From G942493375 sp942493375 (GTDB taxonomy: Bacteria; Armatimonadota; UBA5829), in contig OW818698.1 in NCBI GenBank assembly GCA_942493375.1, positions 2,604,001-2,668,000 of the forward strand: DNA of 64,000 bases, given 5' to 3'. A program made the translations under genes and the position numbers. Each line of letters starts with the position of its first letter. The first letter of the stretch is position 1. The notes beneath the pieces were generated by a model that worked only from the letters and a program-made list of their open reading frames with translations, searched no databases and had not been told where the DNA came from. Positions 9,584 to 17,154 of this stretch are shown here, in pieces.

Positions 9584-12202
9584 CTAGAATTTGACCACTA
9601 ACTCGGCTTTGCCGGTGAAGTGCTCAAGCAGCACTGTTTCGGTCTGTGGGTCGTAAGTACCGGAACTGACGTACGACGCTCTGCGTCCGTGTCTGTGAGG
9701 AACCCTGATCAGGATATTCTCAGGCGCTCTCCATTCGTCGTGGCAATGAATATCGATGCTCAATTCATCCCCTCCAACAGTATCAGATGCTTCATAGAGT
9801 GCATGCACACTGAGCGGTCCAAAGTAACTTGCTACTTCGTTGAGCAGGATGTGACTGCAGCACTGCATCCAGTCTCTTGGGATTCCCGGGAAGAGGTTGA
9901 GTGTGTTACCATCTTCCATCCACAGCATCCACCTGCAACGCATCAGGAACCAGCCCTCTTCGTGTGTCTTGTGTAGGCTCACATGGTAGAAATGCTCCCA
10001 GAACGAGTAGGTGTCCCTGTCTGCCAGTCCTGACATACAGTTATAGAACTCTTTGAGGAATGGCTTGACCTCACCACGCTTAAGGTGGACATAAGGATGG
10101 GGAGAGTAGTAAGGTTGGCTCTGCGCAACATTCCTCTGATGGAACATATCCGCCGAATACTGCAGCATCCAAGTCACAACCGGGTCCCAAGGATCCAATA
10201 CTTCAGCCAAAGCTAAATAGATAGGACCAACAATGCTATCTCTGGCAGTGATTGTTCCGTGAGTAAACCACTCTTCATTGTCCAGCAGCAGACATTTCAT
10301 CTCATTGGATTCTGCGAAAGGAGGGACAGTCGGAACCCATGTTCCATCGCTAAGCGGGACAACTGGGGAACGCAGGATTGCTTCTCTCAAAGAATCCAGA
10401 ATATTGTCTTTGAGTTCTTGAGCCTGGGCTTGAATGCGTTCCGATTCCGTCGGATTGACCTCAGTCAGCATCTCTGCAACTCTCGATAAGCCAAGATAAG
10501 CATAGCTGTTGAGCATGAAGATATGATAAGGATCTTCCGGGTCGCCTACCTTGCCCTCCATCATTCCAAATCCCCTACCCTTCAGGCTCTCATCCTTGTT
10601 GCGATCACACCAGCCCTGCAGGTACTCACACGCTTTAAGAATATTTGGTTCGATCTTCTTGACCCACTCCAGATCGCGGGTATACCTATAATGCTCACCC
10701 ATAGTCCACAGTGCAGGACCGGTCTCCAGCATATAGTTGCCAAAGTTCTGAATAAACCCATTTTCGTGCTGTTTGTCTATAAAATACTGTATTGAACGCT
10801 CTGCCAGATCGTGCCAACCCATTGAGTCAAAATGCTGGATAATGGGAGAACTCTCCGAGCCTATCGGGCAATACACACCAATACAAGCCGCAACGGTTTT
10901 ATCCGGCTCAAGACCATATGTCACCATATCCAGGTGATGCATGCCAGCTTCCATCATTGAAGATATACGAGGCTCCGGAAGCATTACAGAACCATGAGAG
11001 AGTGTCTTCTCATCCCAGTATGCTCTGGCTTCATTCAGCTTAACTTCGAATGACTTACCAGACAGTCTCTTTGCACGGGCAACACTTACGGGCTGGTGCA
11101 GAATGCGGACATCGAATGTGATGGTCTCTCCGGGCTGCAGGAGGGCTGCTATCTCACTCTTTGGTGCTGGTTCACCATTTACGCTGAAAGTCGCGCAGAC
11201 GCGCTTCTTATCAGCCATTACCAGACCGTTTTCTCCGTCAAACCCCAACTTTGTCCAGTAGAAAAATGGAGCTTTGAACCAGGCATAGGAGGGAGTGCGT
11301 CCGGAGTTAACAGCTTCAGCATGGATGTAGAGGACAACCTCTTCATCGGGATGCTTCTCGCCTTCAATCATTGCATCGTATTCTGCCTGCTGCTCAGGAG
11401 AGAACATATGCCCATAACCCAGGCCATCGGCTGCGAGGAAATTGGTACCGCGGACGCTGGATGCCTTCAGCTTACTCTTTTCAAGTGTGGTAAAAACGGT
11501 AGCATCATACCTGACAGCACCATCTATTAGCTCAGACCGCAGTATTGGTCGAACGTCTTCATCCAGGGTGCGTTTGAAGTTCTCAACCGGACCGATGCCT
11601 TTGCCCATAATGATACTATAGACAGTCTCCGGGCATCCTCCGTCAAACCTGGGGATTGGTTCAGAATGGTATTTTGGACGCGCGGTCAGACTTACATTGT
11701 CCCAACCAACTTCGAAGTTCCTGACGTCTCTTGTAATACCAAGCCAGGTAGGGCAGGTCAACTTGCGGCAGTTGGCTGCTGCGGTATCGAAGTCCTCTTC
11801 AGGTTCTTCCTCAATGCGCTGCAGAGCATGCCTTAGACCCCGGCCTTCAACTGTTCGTTTAACCTGGTCATATGAACGTTCGTCATCTGCCGACACCACA
11901 GCAGCGCCAAACATAGGCAGCAAGATGGGGGTTTCCGAATACACATCCCTGAGTAGGAAACTGAACCCGCCTTTTTCGGACTTGACTGTAACAACTGCCG
12001 GTTCAGCCTTAAAAGACAGCTCCGGATCAGTGACCGCTACCTGAAGTCTACAGTCAGTAGCAGTTGCCTTAAATGTAAACTTATCACCCTTAACACTACC
12101 GTTGTCGGAGCAGACAGAGAGCCCGACCGGCCCACCGCCACGCACAAAAACAGAACCATTTAATGGGGATTCTCCCCACAATACTTTAACTGGATATTCC
12201 AT
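9584..12202 (-). CDS. Six-hairpin glycosidase-like protein of unknown specificity
   Basis: An 872-residue protein with no signal peptide. The N-terminal 400 residues look beta-rich; residues about 430-800 have the helical repeat pattern of an (alpha/alpha)6 barrel, with aromatic and acidic segments such as 'NFGNYMLETGPALWTMGEHYRY', 'EEWFTHGTITARDSIVGPIYLAL' and 'DTYSFWEHFYHVSLHKTHEEGWFLMR'; the C-terminal end is a beta-domain ('GKAELVVKF'). This is the layout of inverting clan GH-L/M-like glycosidases, but I cannot place it in a numbered family. The acidic residues in 'LETGP' and 'FWEHFYH' are candidates for catalysis. GAGGTG precedes the ATG by 8 bases. It is probably a single-gene transcript flanked by palindromic repeats on both sides. 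Confidence 0.6.
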   Translation of the reverse strand: MEYPVKVLWGESPLNGSVFVRGGGPVGLSVCSDNGSVKGDKFTFKATATDCRLQVAVTDPELSFKAEPAVVTVKSEKGGFSFLLRDVYSETPILLPMFGAAVVSADDERSYDQVKRTVEGRGLRHALQRIEEEPEEDFDTAAANCRKLTCPTWLGITRDVRNFEVGWDNVSLTARPKYHSEPIPRFDGGCPETVYSIIMGKGIGPVENFKRTLDEDVRPILRSELIDGAVRYDATVFTTLEKSKLKASSVRGTNFLAADGLGYGHMFSPEQQAEYDAMIEGEKHPDEEVVLYIHAEAVNSGRTPSYAWFKAPFFYWTKLGFDGENGLVMADKKRVCATFSVNGEPAPKSEIAALLQPGETITFDVRILHQPVSVARAKRLSGKSFEVKLNEARAYWDEKTLSHGSVMLPEPRISSMMEAGMHHLDMVTYGLEPDKTVAACIGVYCPIGSESSPIIQHFDSMGWHDLAERSIQYFIDKQHENGFIQNFGNYMLETGPALWTMGEHYRYTRDLEWVKKIEPNILKACEYLQGWCDRNKDESLKGRGFGMMEGKVGDPEDPYHIFMLNSYAYLGLSRVAEMLTEVNPTESERIQAQAQELKDNILDSLREAILRSPVVPLSDGTWVPTVPPFAESNEMKCLLLDNEEWFTHGTITARDSIVGPIYLALAEVLDPWDPVVTWMLQYSADMFHQRNVAQSQPYYSPHPYVHLKRGEVKPFLKEFYNCMSGLADRDTYSFWEHFYHVSLHKTHEEGWFLMRCRWMLWMEDGNTLNLFPGIPRDWMQCCSHILLNEVASYFGPLSVHALYEASDTVGGDELSIDIHCHDEWRAPENILIRVPHRHGRRASYVSSGTYDPQTETVLLEHFTGKAELVVKF

Positions 12203-12302
12203 ATCAAAAACACCTCATGTTTACACCATGATTTACACAGACCTGAAGTATGATACACTCTAGTGCTTGTGGGACGCAAGGGGGGACTGACATTCGGGTG
12301 AT

Positions 12303-12382
12303 TGTCATTCTGAATGTAATGAAGAATCTGCTTTCGGCTAGTGTGTAACTTATAAGCAGATCCTTTATTCTTCAGGATGACA
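12303..12382. repeat. Long palindromic repeat, copy 2 (imperfect)
   Basis: The left arm begins TGTCATTCTGAATGTAATGA and continues with AGAATCTGCTTT; the right arm ends TTCTTCAGGATGACA. The arms pair with several mismatches. The same TGTCATTCTGA...AATCTGCTTT ends are found in the copy at 9499-9577. Confidence 0.75.
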
Positions 12383-12393
12383 GATTCGTTACA

Positions 12394-13704
12394 TCAAGCA
12401 GCTTTCGGTAGTTCTGTCTCAGTTCTGACCGATCCACCCAGAGTATTATTTATCTCCTGCAATACCCGGATGTAGTCAGCGGATATACTGTCATATAAGG
12501 ACAACATATCCTTCTGCAGACGTTCTATCTCAGTGGTAATTCTGTCATAGTTGTCCTCAACGAGCCGGAATATGGATGCATCTATCTCATTTGATTCCGC
12601 AGCCCTCCTGAGGATTCCCAGGACATCCTCTTTTGCCATTGCTGGTTTGTAGTATCTGGGTTCAACCAGAGCAGCCAGAATGTCAGAGACCGCAAGTATG
12701 CGGCTCTCCTGGCACAACTGTTGTTCTTCGAGTCCGAGTGGGTAACCTTTACCATTTAACTTTTCATGGTGGCTGGAAGCAATGCCCCTGATTCTATCCA
12801 GTCCTGTATCTGCCAAAATTTCCCCTGTTGACACTACATGCCTGCGCATAGTATCCATCTCCGTGTCTGTCAACCGGCCGGGTTTAGTAAGAATATCCAG
12901 AGGGGTGGAAATTTTTCCTACGTCATGAAGAAGGGCAGCGTGTCCAAGTGCAGTTTTGTCAGTCTCCGACATGTCAACCAACTCTGCAATGTGGGCAGCC
13001 GCACAGGCTACTGACACTGAGTGCGTAACAGTCTGGTGGGAGCGGAATTCGATGATGTATACTAATGCAGACAAATATGAAATAGCTTCATCTGTAGTAA
13101 CCGACACCTGATCAAGATATTCATAGAACTCTTTCAGATAACTCCCATCCAGAATTCGATCTATCATGTCACTCTGTTCCACCATCTCCATTAACTTGGT
13201 TACATGTTCCGGATTGAATGTCTTGTTTGCAAGAGACGGTATCTGTCTTCGGATGGCATCAGCAAAGCCATCACTAAAATGAGCATATAGTACGGAGACA
13301 CGGTCTGCAAGGTGTATTAGAAATGCTTCCGCAGGTATTAGTCTATCATCGATAATCTTGTAACGGTCCCTGTATTTCCAGTGATGATATAAAATGGCGT
13401 TTGCGGACTCGGGGAATGGCCCGAAATGTCGGACAAAGAGTGAACCGTAGACTGCATGTTCGTGTGGATGATCGACTTCAAACTCGATCATGCGTTTCCG
13501 TTCTTCGACCTTATATGCACCGATATCATGAATTGCAGCCAGGGTACACAGAGGAAGCAGCTGCTCATCCGTATAACCCATAACTCGGCCCATCCGCAGG
13601 CAAATAAAACCAACCTGCTCACCATGGTTTAGTAAACGGTTATCGACACTATTGATGGTACGTTGGATGACAATGAGGATGTTCTTTAGAGTAATAGTAT
13701 TAAT
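12394..13704 (-). CDS. Double HD-domain protein with C-terminal HD-GYP domain; likely ATT start
   Basis: About 436 residues. The first HD domain (about 30-150) holds 'LLNHGEQVG' and 'AAIHDIGAYK'; the second (about 225-360) is HD-GYP, with 'LLHDVGKISTP' and 'SSHHEKLNGKGYP', the signature of c-di-GMP phosphodiesterases. The first in-frame ATG (13593) would remove the first His of HD domain 1. Upstream the frame stays open and coding-like (N-I-L-I-V-I-Q-R-T-I-N-S-V-D-N-R-L-L-N-H) to an ATT at 13704, which lies 7 bases after a strong AAGGAG (13717-13712). No ATG, GTG or TTG exists in that stretch. I therefore choose ATT, as known for infC. Role: probably lowers c-di-GMP, controlling motility or surface growth. 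No transmembrane or sensor domain is seen. Confidence 0.8.
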   Translation of the reverse strand: MNTITLKNILIVIQRTINSVDNRLLNHGEQVGFICLRMGRVMGYTDEQLLPLCTLAAIHDIGAYKVEERKRMIEFEVDHPHEHAVYGSLFVRHFGPFPESANAILYHHWKYRDRYKIIDDRLIPAEAFLIHLADRVSVLYAHFSDGFADAIRRQIPSLANKTFNPEHVTKLMEMVEQSDMIDRILDGSYLKEFYEYLDQVSVTTDEAISYLSALVYIIEFRSHQTVTHSVSVACAAAHIAELVDMSETDKTALGHAALLHDVGKISTPLDILTKPGRLTDTEMDTMRRHVVSTGEILADTGLDRIRGIASSHHEKLNGKGYPLGLEEQQLCQESRILAVSDILAALVEPRYYKPAMAKEDVLGILRRAAESNEIDASIFRLVEDNYDRITTEIERLQKDMLSLYDSISADYIRVLQEINNTLGGSVRTETELPKAA

Positions 13705-13801
13705 TGCAGGACTCCTTGCATTAAAATAGCGTAACTACATAAGTGTTGTTCCTCATGTAGCATGAGAAACGCAAGGAGAATGCAATTTTCTGAACTGGTA
13801 A

Positions 13802-13841
13802 TATCTGACTGATCGGTCGGATCCGACCGATCAGTCAGATA
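13802..13841. terminator. Perfect 40-bp palindrome at gene end
   Basis: The 40 bases are their own reverse complement, beginning TATCTGACTGATCGGTCGG. It begins one base after the stop codon of the minus-strand gene ending at 13843, the usual place for a terminator, but no T-run follows the stem. Confidence 0.55.
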
Positions 13842-13842
13842 A

Positions 13843-15861
13843 CTATTTACTTTCCAGCCTGATAATAATCCCATCACCCGGTGCCAATCCACAGGTGATT
13901 ATGTTGCCATTACTGCTGAGCCTGGCATTGCGGATAGAGTCAATACCAATGCTGTCCCTGAAAGCTTCCGGCATATGTATCTGAGCAGTAGTAAGCTTAA
14001 CAGTATCAAGACTGGCAACGATAAGATAATGCTTGCCTGCAGAGTCCGCAAACTCACCGTGCACAAAGCCATCCCCGACTTTTGCACCGATTTTTTCAGG
14101 ACGCAGGTCCAAGAGTAGTTTCATCTGTGGTGTAAGTTTCTTAGCTAATCTGGATAGCTCATAAAACTGCGGTGATGGGTTACCAGTCTCATCGACCATA
14201 CCGGTCATTGCAAGACTACTCAAACTTTGGTAGAGGAAGTAAACAAATCCTTTAGCCCCGCCAGCCAGCGCTATCCATGTCAACGCGCGTTCCTCTTCGA
14301 CTGTGGGCATTCGGGAACCAGCGCCACCAAATGCCTGGGCTACAATCCAGGACGGTCGCTGAGGAGAGACCGATGTTGTAAGCTGGACCCACTGAAAATA
14401 TGTTTTCAATACCACCGGCACATTACTGTTTGCATACAATGGGTAGATATCTACGCTGACATCGTGCAATTGGGTGCTGCGGGCGAGTTTCATTGCCATG
14501 CCGGCATCATTTATTGCTGAATATGCAAATTTTGTGGGATCGACATTGAATAATACCCTCTGGTCAGTAAGCCACCGCTCTGCTTCATAGTGGGTAGGTT
14601 CATCGCCAATGATATGACCTATCAACGCTGGATACTTTGTATAATGCTGGGTCAGTTCCTTTGCGATTTTCATCGCATACGGTTCGGTAAGTGTGAACTT
14701 ATGTTTGGGGTCTCCACCATAAAGACCGAACATTGATGTAGTCATCATGATCTTTATATTGTGTTTCTGGGCAGCAGCAAGAATGACTTCATCATGTCCC
14801 TTTTTTGGCCAGACTACGGTCATGTTATTGAACCCGCCCTGCTGCAGGAGTGTAAATTGTTTATCATACCACTTTGCCGCTTCAGCTGGATCATCCGGAA
14901 TATCGCGCGAGTTGGAACCGTCCATATAGAAACCAATCGGAAAATAGTCCGGTTTTGCAGAGTACTTGACCGGTTTCATTTTCTCAGTCTCTTCCAGCAT
15001 TATGGAATCAGGATAGTCGCGGGCGTTGCCTTCAATAGAAATCCTGACACCATAATATCCAGCCGGAGCCACATTCTTCCCGATTTTCCCATTCCAGCTT
15101 GTTTCAAGGAGCATAGTCTTCTGCTCATTTTCAGCAAGAGGAACTGCAATGACTTTTCCGCTGGCATCCAATATACTGACACCAACTTTTCTACCGGGAT
15201 TAATTGGCACCCGGATAGTGCTCAGATCATTGAGTCCATCTCCATTGGGAGTAAGATAATGGCCAATGCGTGGAACCGGCATATAATCGCTGGTCAGAAT
15301 AATTGCAGCAATCGTTATCGGTGAAGAATTATAGAACCAACTCGACTGGCTGGGAGCACACGACCCGATCCGTACCAGCGTCCAGTCCATTGGCTTCAGA
15401 TGCTTAGCCGAAAATACCGTCGCAGCCGGACCATACTTCGCAGCATCCGGATCTGGATAGAGCCCAAAGTTAAAGCCAAACTGGTCGGTATAATGTCTGG
15501 TCTTCCGAACAAGGAGGTAGACCGTATGCATCTTCTCCTCTTCCAGCATCTTCTCCGGATACTGTGTGATATCACGAAACATGGGGAACTGATACTGCAC
15601 ACACCATGGAGCAAATCCATCCATAATCGCAGTCCAACCGGTCAATGAATCCTTATCTTTCTTCAAGGTTGAATTGCCAACCAGATAAAAATCAGCAGCA
15701 GGCGCAATATAGACAACATTCTCAGTCTGCGGAATAGCATTCCGCACATCCTGCCAGGATCTGATCGCAAGGGAGGCATCAGTAGCAAAGACCAGGCTGG
15801 CGGGAACGATTACTGCCAGGATAATTGACAATGCTATAAGGAGTGCTTTTGTGTTTTTGAT
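13843..15861 (-). CDS. Secreted TIM-barrel glycosidase-like protein; likely ATC start
   Basis: About 672 residues. An N-terminal beta-rich domain (about 30-200), a FlgD-like segment ('YLTPNGDGLNDLSTIRVPINPG' region, about 205-290) and a TIM-barrel domain (about 310-600) with 'GHIIGDEPTHYEAERW' (candidate acid/base Glu near 419), then a beta-domain. It resembles GH2/GH42-like secreted proteins but I cannot assign a substrate. The first ordinary start is a TTG at 15831, in the middle of the hydrophobic signal and without a ribosome site. Reading from an ATC at 15861 gives a standard signal peptide (M/I-K-N-T-K-A-L-L-I-A-L-S-I-I-L-A-V) with AAAGAGG (15877-15871) 9 bases upstream. So ATC is the likely start. 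It is predicted to be exported. Confidence 0.7.
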   Translation of the reverse strand: MKNTKALLIALSIILAVIVPASLVFATDASLAIRSWQDVRNAIPQTENVVYIAPAADFYLVGNSTLKKDKDSLTGWTAIMDGFAPWCVQYQFPMFRDITQYPEKMLEEEKMHTVYLLVRKTRHYTDQFGFNFGLYPDPDAAKYGPAATVFSAKHLKPMDWTLVRIGSCAPSQSSWFYNSSPITIAAIILTSDYMPVPRIGHYLTPNGDGLNDLSTIRVPINPGRKVGVSILDASGKVIAVPLAENEQKTMLLETSWNGKIGKNVAPAGYYGVRISIEGNARDYPDSIMLEETEKMKPVKYSAKPDYFPIGFYMDGSNSRDIPDDPAEAAKWYDKQFTLLQQGGFNNMTVVWPKKGHDEVILAAAQKHNIKIMMTTSMFGLYGGDPKHKFTLTEPYAMKIAKELTQHYTKYPALIGHIIGDEPTHYEAERWLTDQRVLFNVDPTKFAYSAINDAGMAMKLARSTQLHDVSVDIYPLYANSNVPVVLKTYFQWVQLTTSVSPQRPSWIVAQAFGGAGSRMPTVEEERALTWIALAGGAKGFVYFLYQSLSSLAMTGMVDETGNPSPQFYELSRLAKKLTPQMKLLLDLRPEKIGAKVGDGFVHGEFADSAGKHYLIVASLDTVKLTTAQIHMPEAFRDSIGIDSIRNARLSSNGNIITCGLAPGDGIIIRLESK

Positions 15862-15946
15862 TGTTTTATACCTCTTTGGTGATCTTGTATCTAATTCTAT
15901 AATGTGCTTTCTAGAGTAACTATAACAGCTTTGTGGGGATTGCTGG

Positions 15947-16159
15947 CTAAAACTCTCTCATTAGTTCCTGCTGAACATCAGCCATATCCAGACATCCGGC
16001 AATCACGTTCAAACGCAGAGCATCCAGATTGCGTCTTTCATTCCATTCTCTAATTAGCTCAACTACGACAGCACTACGCTTGCCAGCGGGAACCTGGCTC
16101 TCGAAAATCCTTATGATATCTTCCGGTATCACATATGTGCGTTTTACAACAGTTGCCAT
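15947..16159 (-). CDS. Small protein resembling ribbon-helix-helix or antitoxin proteins
   Basis: A 70-residue protein starting at an ATG (16159) with GGAGGT 6 bases upstream; a longer reading from 16231 lacks a site. It begins with a basic beta-strand-like stretch (MATVVKRTYVIPEDIIRIFE) followed by two helices ('SAVVVELIREWNERRNLDAL'), the pattern of a MetJ/Arc/CopG-type DNA-binding fold used by many antitoxins. No toxin gene lies next to it: the next gene on this strand encodes a secreted enzyme-like protein. It may be an orphan antitoxin or a small regulator. Confidence 0.55.
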   Translation of the reverse strand: MATVVKRTYVIPEDIIRIFESQVPAGKRSAVVVELIREWNERRNLDALRLNVIAGCLDMADVQQELMREF

Positions 16160-16297
16160 ATTGTACCTCCGTATGCAAATCTTACCATACATATCTGCAA
16201 TACTAATCGTATTGCAGAACAATACATGCAAACATCAATATACAAGAACCATTACTTAATTCTTTAACCCTCAGGTCCGGATCCTATTGAAAAACCT

Positions 16298-17038
16298 CTA
16301 GTTCAACTGAGCAAGTTGCATATACCAAAAACTTATCCCGCGTGAGTAAGTTGACTGGGTCTCATTGGGTTTCAGATATGCTCCTATTTCCAAGTAATTA
16401 CTGTTTTGGTCTTTTGGCTGATAGGTAAATATCAGGCTGATCTCATTTGTTGTGGTATTCACTGTCTGTTTGTCGGGACCCAACTGCTGATCTCCAACAC
16501 AAAACCATAGACGGTCGGATACATCGCCGCTTACAAACAAACGGCAAGTGAACACATATGTATGCATACCCTGAGGGATTGAATAGAATGTGCCGCTGCA
16601 TAGGAAGTTGCTGGCTGAGGAATGCGCTTGATCGATCAAGGTCATATTCGCCTCAATATCGGGTTCCTTGTTTTGAATCTTCTCCAACAGCACAGGCGTT
16701 AAGTTTAGAAGATAGATACTACACACAGATCCAGTCAAGAAATCCTTCAAGGATGCAGGTTTGAGCACGATACCTGATCCAGTTTTATATAGGGTGTCTG
16801 CATCAGGTGTAATAATCACACTCCTTGGTTTCTTATCTGGTTCACTGCCAGGCGATTTTACTACCGCAGGCTGAACCTTGAATTTAATCTGCCTGAGTTC
16901 ATTTATCAGCCTGATATTGCTGCGAGCTTTAATCTGCGCATTCGATCTCTGTACAGGGACAGGTATAGGTTTTATTTCTGCAGACCAGGCCAATGTTCCG
17001 ACACAAAGCAACAAAGCTAGAAAAATCACGAATCTCAT
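16298..17038 (-). CDS. Secreted protein of unknown function
   Basis: A 246-residue protein with a clear signal peptide (MRFVIFLALLLCVGTLAWSA) and GGAGG 8 bases before the ATG. After a basic, proline-rich linker (about 20-75) the rest (about 80-246) alternates short strands and looks like a single beta-sandwich, with two Cys residues that could form a disulfide. I recognise no family. Segments such as 'ANMTLIDQAHSSASNFLCSG' and 'RLWFCVGDQQLGPDKQTVN' recall carbohydrate-binding jelly rolls, but that is only a resemblance. It is not tightly linked to either neighbour. Confidence 0.6.
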   Translation of the reverse strand: MRFVIFLALLLCVGTLAWSAEIKPIPVPVQRSNAQIKARSNIRLINELRQIKFKVQPAVVKSPGSEPDKKPRSVIITPDADTLYKTGSGIVLKPASLKDFLTGSVCSIYLLNLTPVLLEKIQNKEPDIEANMTLIDQAHSSASNFLCSGTFYSIPQGMHTYVFTCRLFVSGDVSDRLWFCVGDQQLGPDKQTVNTTTNEISLIFTYQPKDQNSNYLEIGAYLKPNETQSTYSRGISFWYMQLAQLN

Positions 17039-17154
17039 TGTACAGTCCTCCAGAGGTTTGGTTTATCTCCAAAACAGTTAAATATAACGCGGTTGAAAAG
17101 ACAGTGAGTTATTTTTCCTCAACGCCTATTTAACAACATACCACAAATTAGAGT

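Noticed and set aside
12394..13593. Start of the HD-GYP gene at the ATG at 13593
   Set aside because: It would drop the first His-containing helix of HD domain 1 and has no good ribosome site, while upstream sequence in frame is coding-like.
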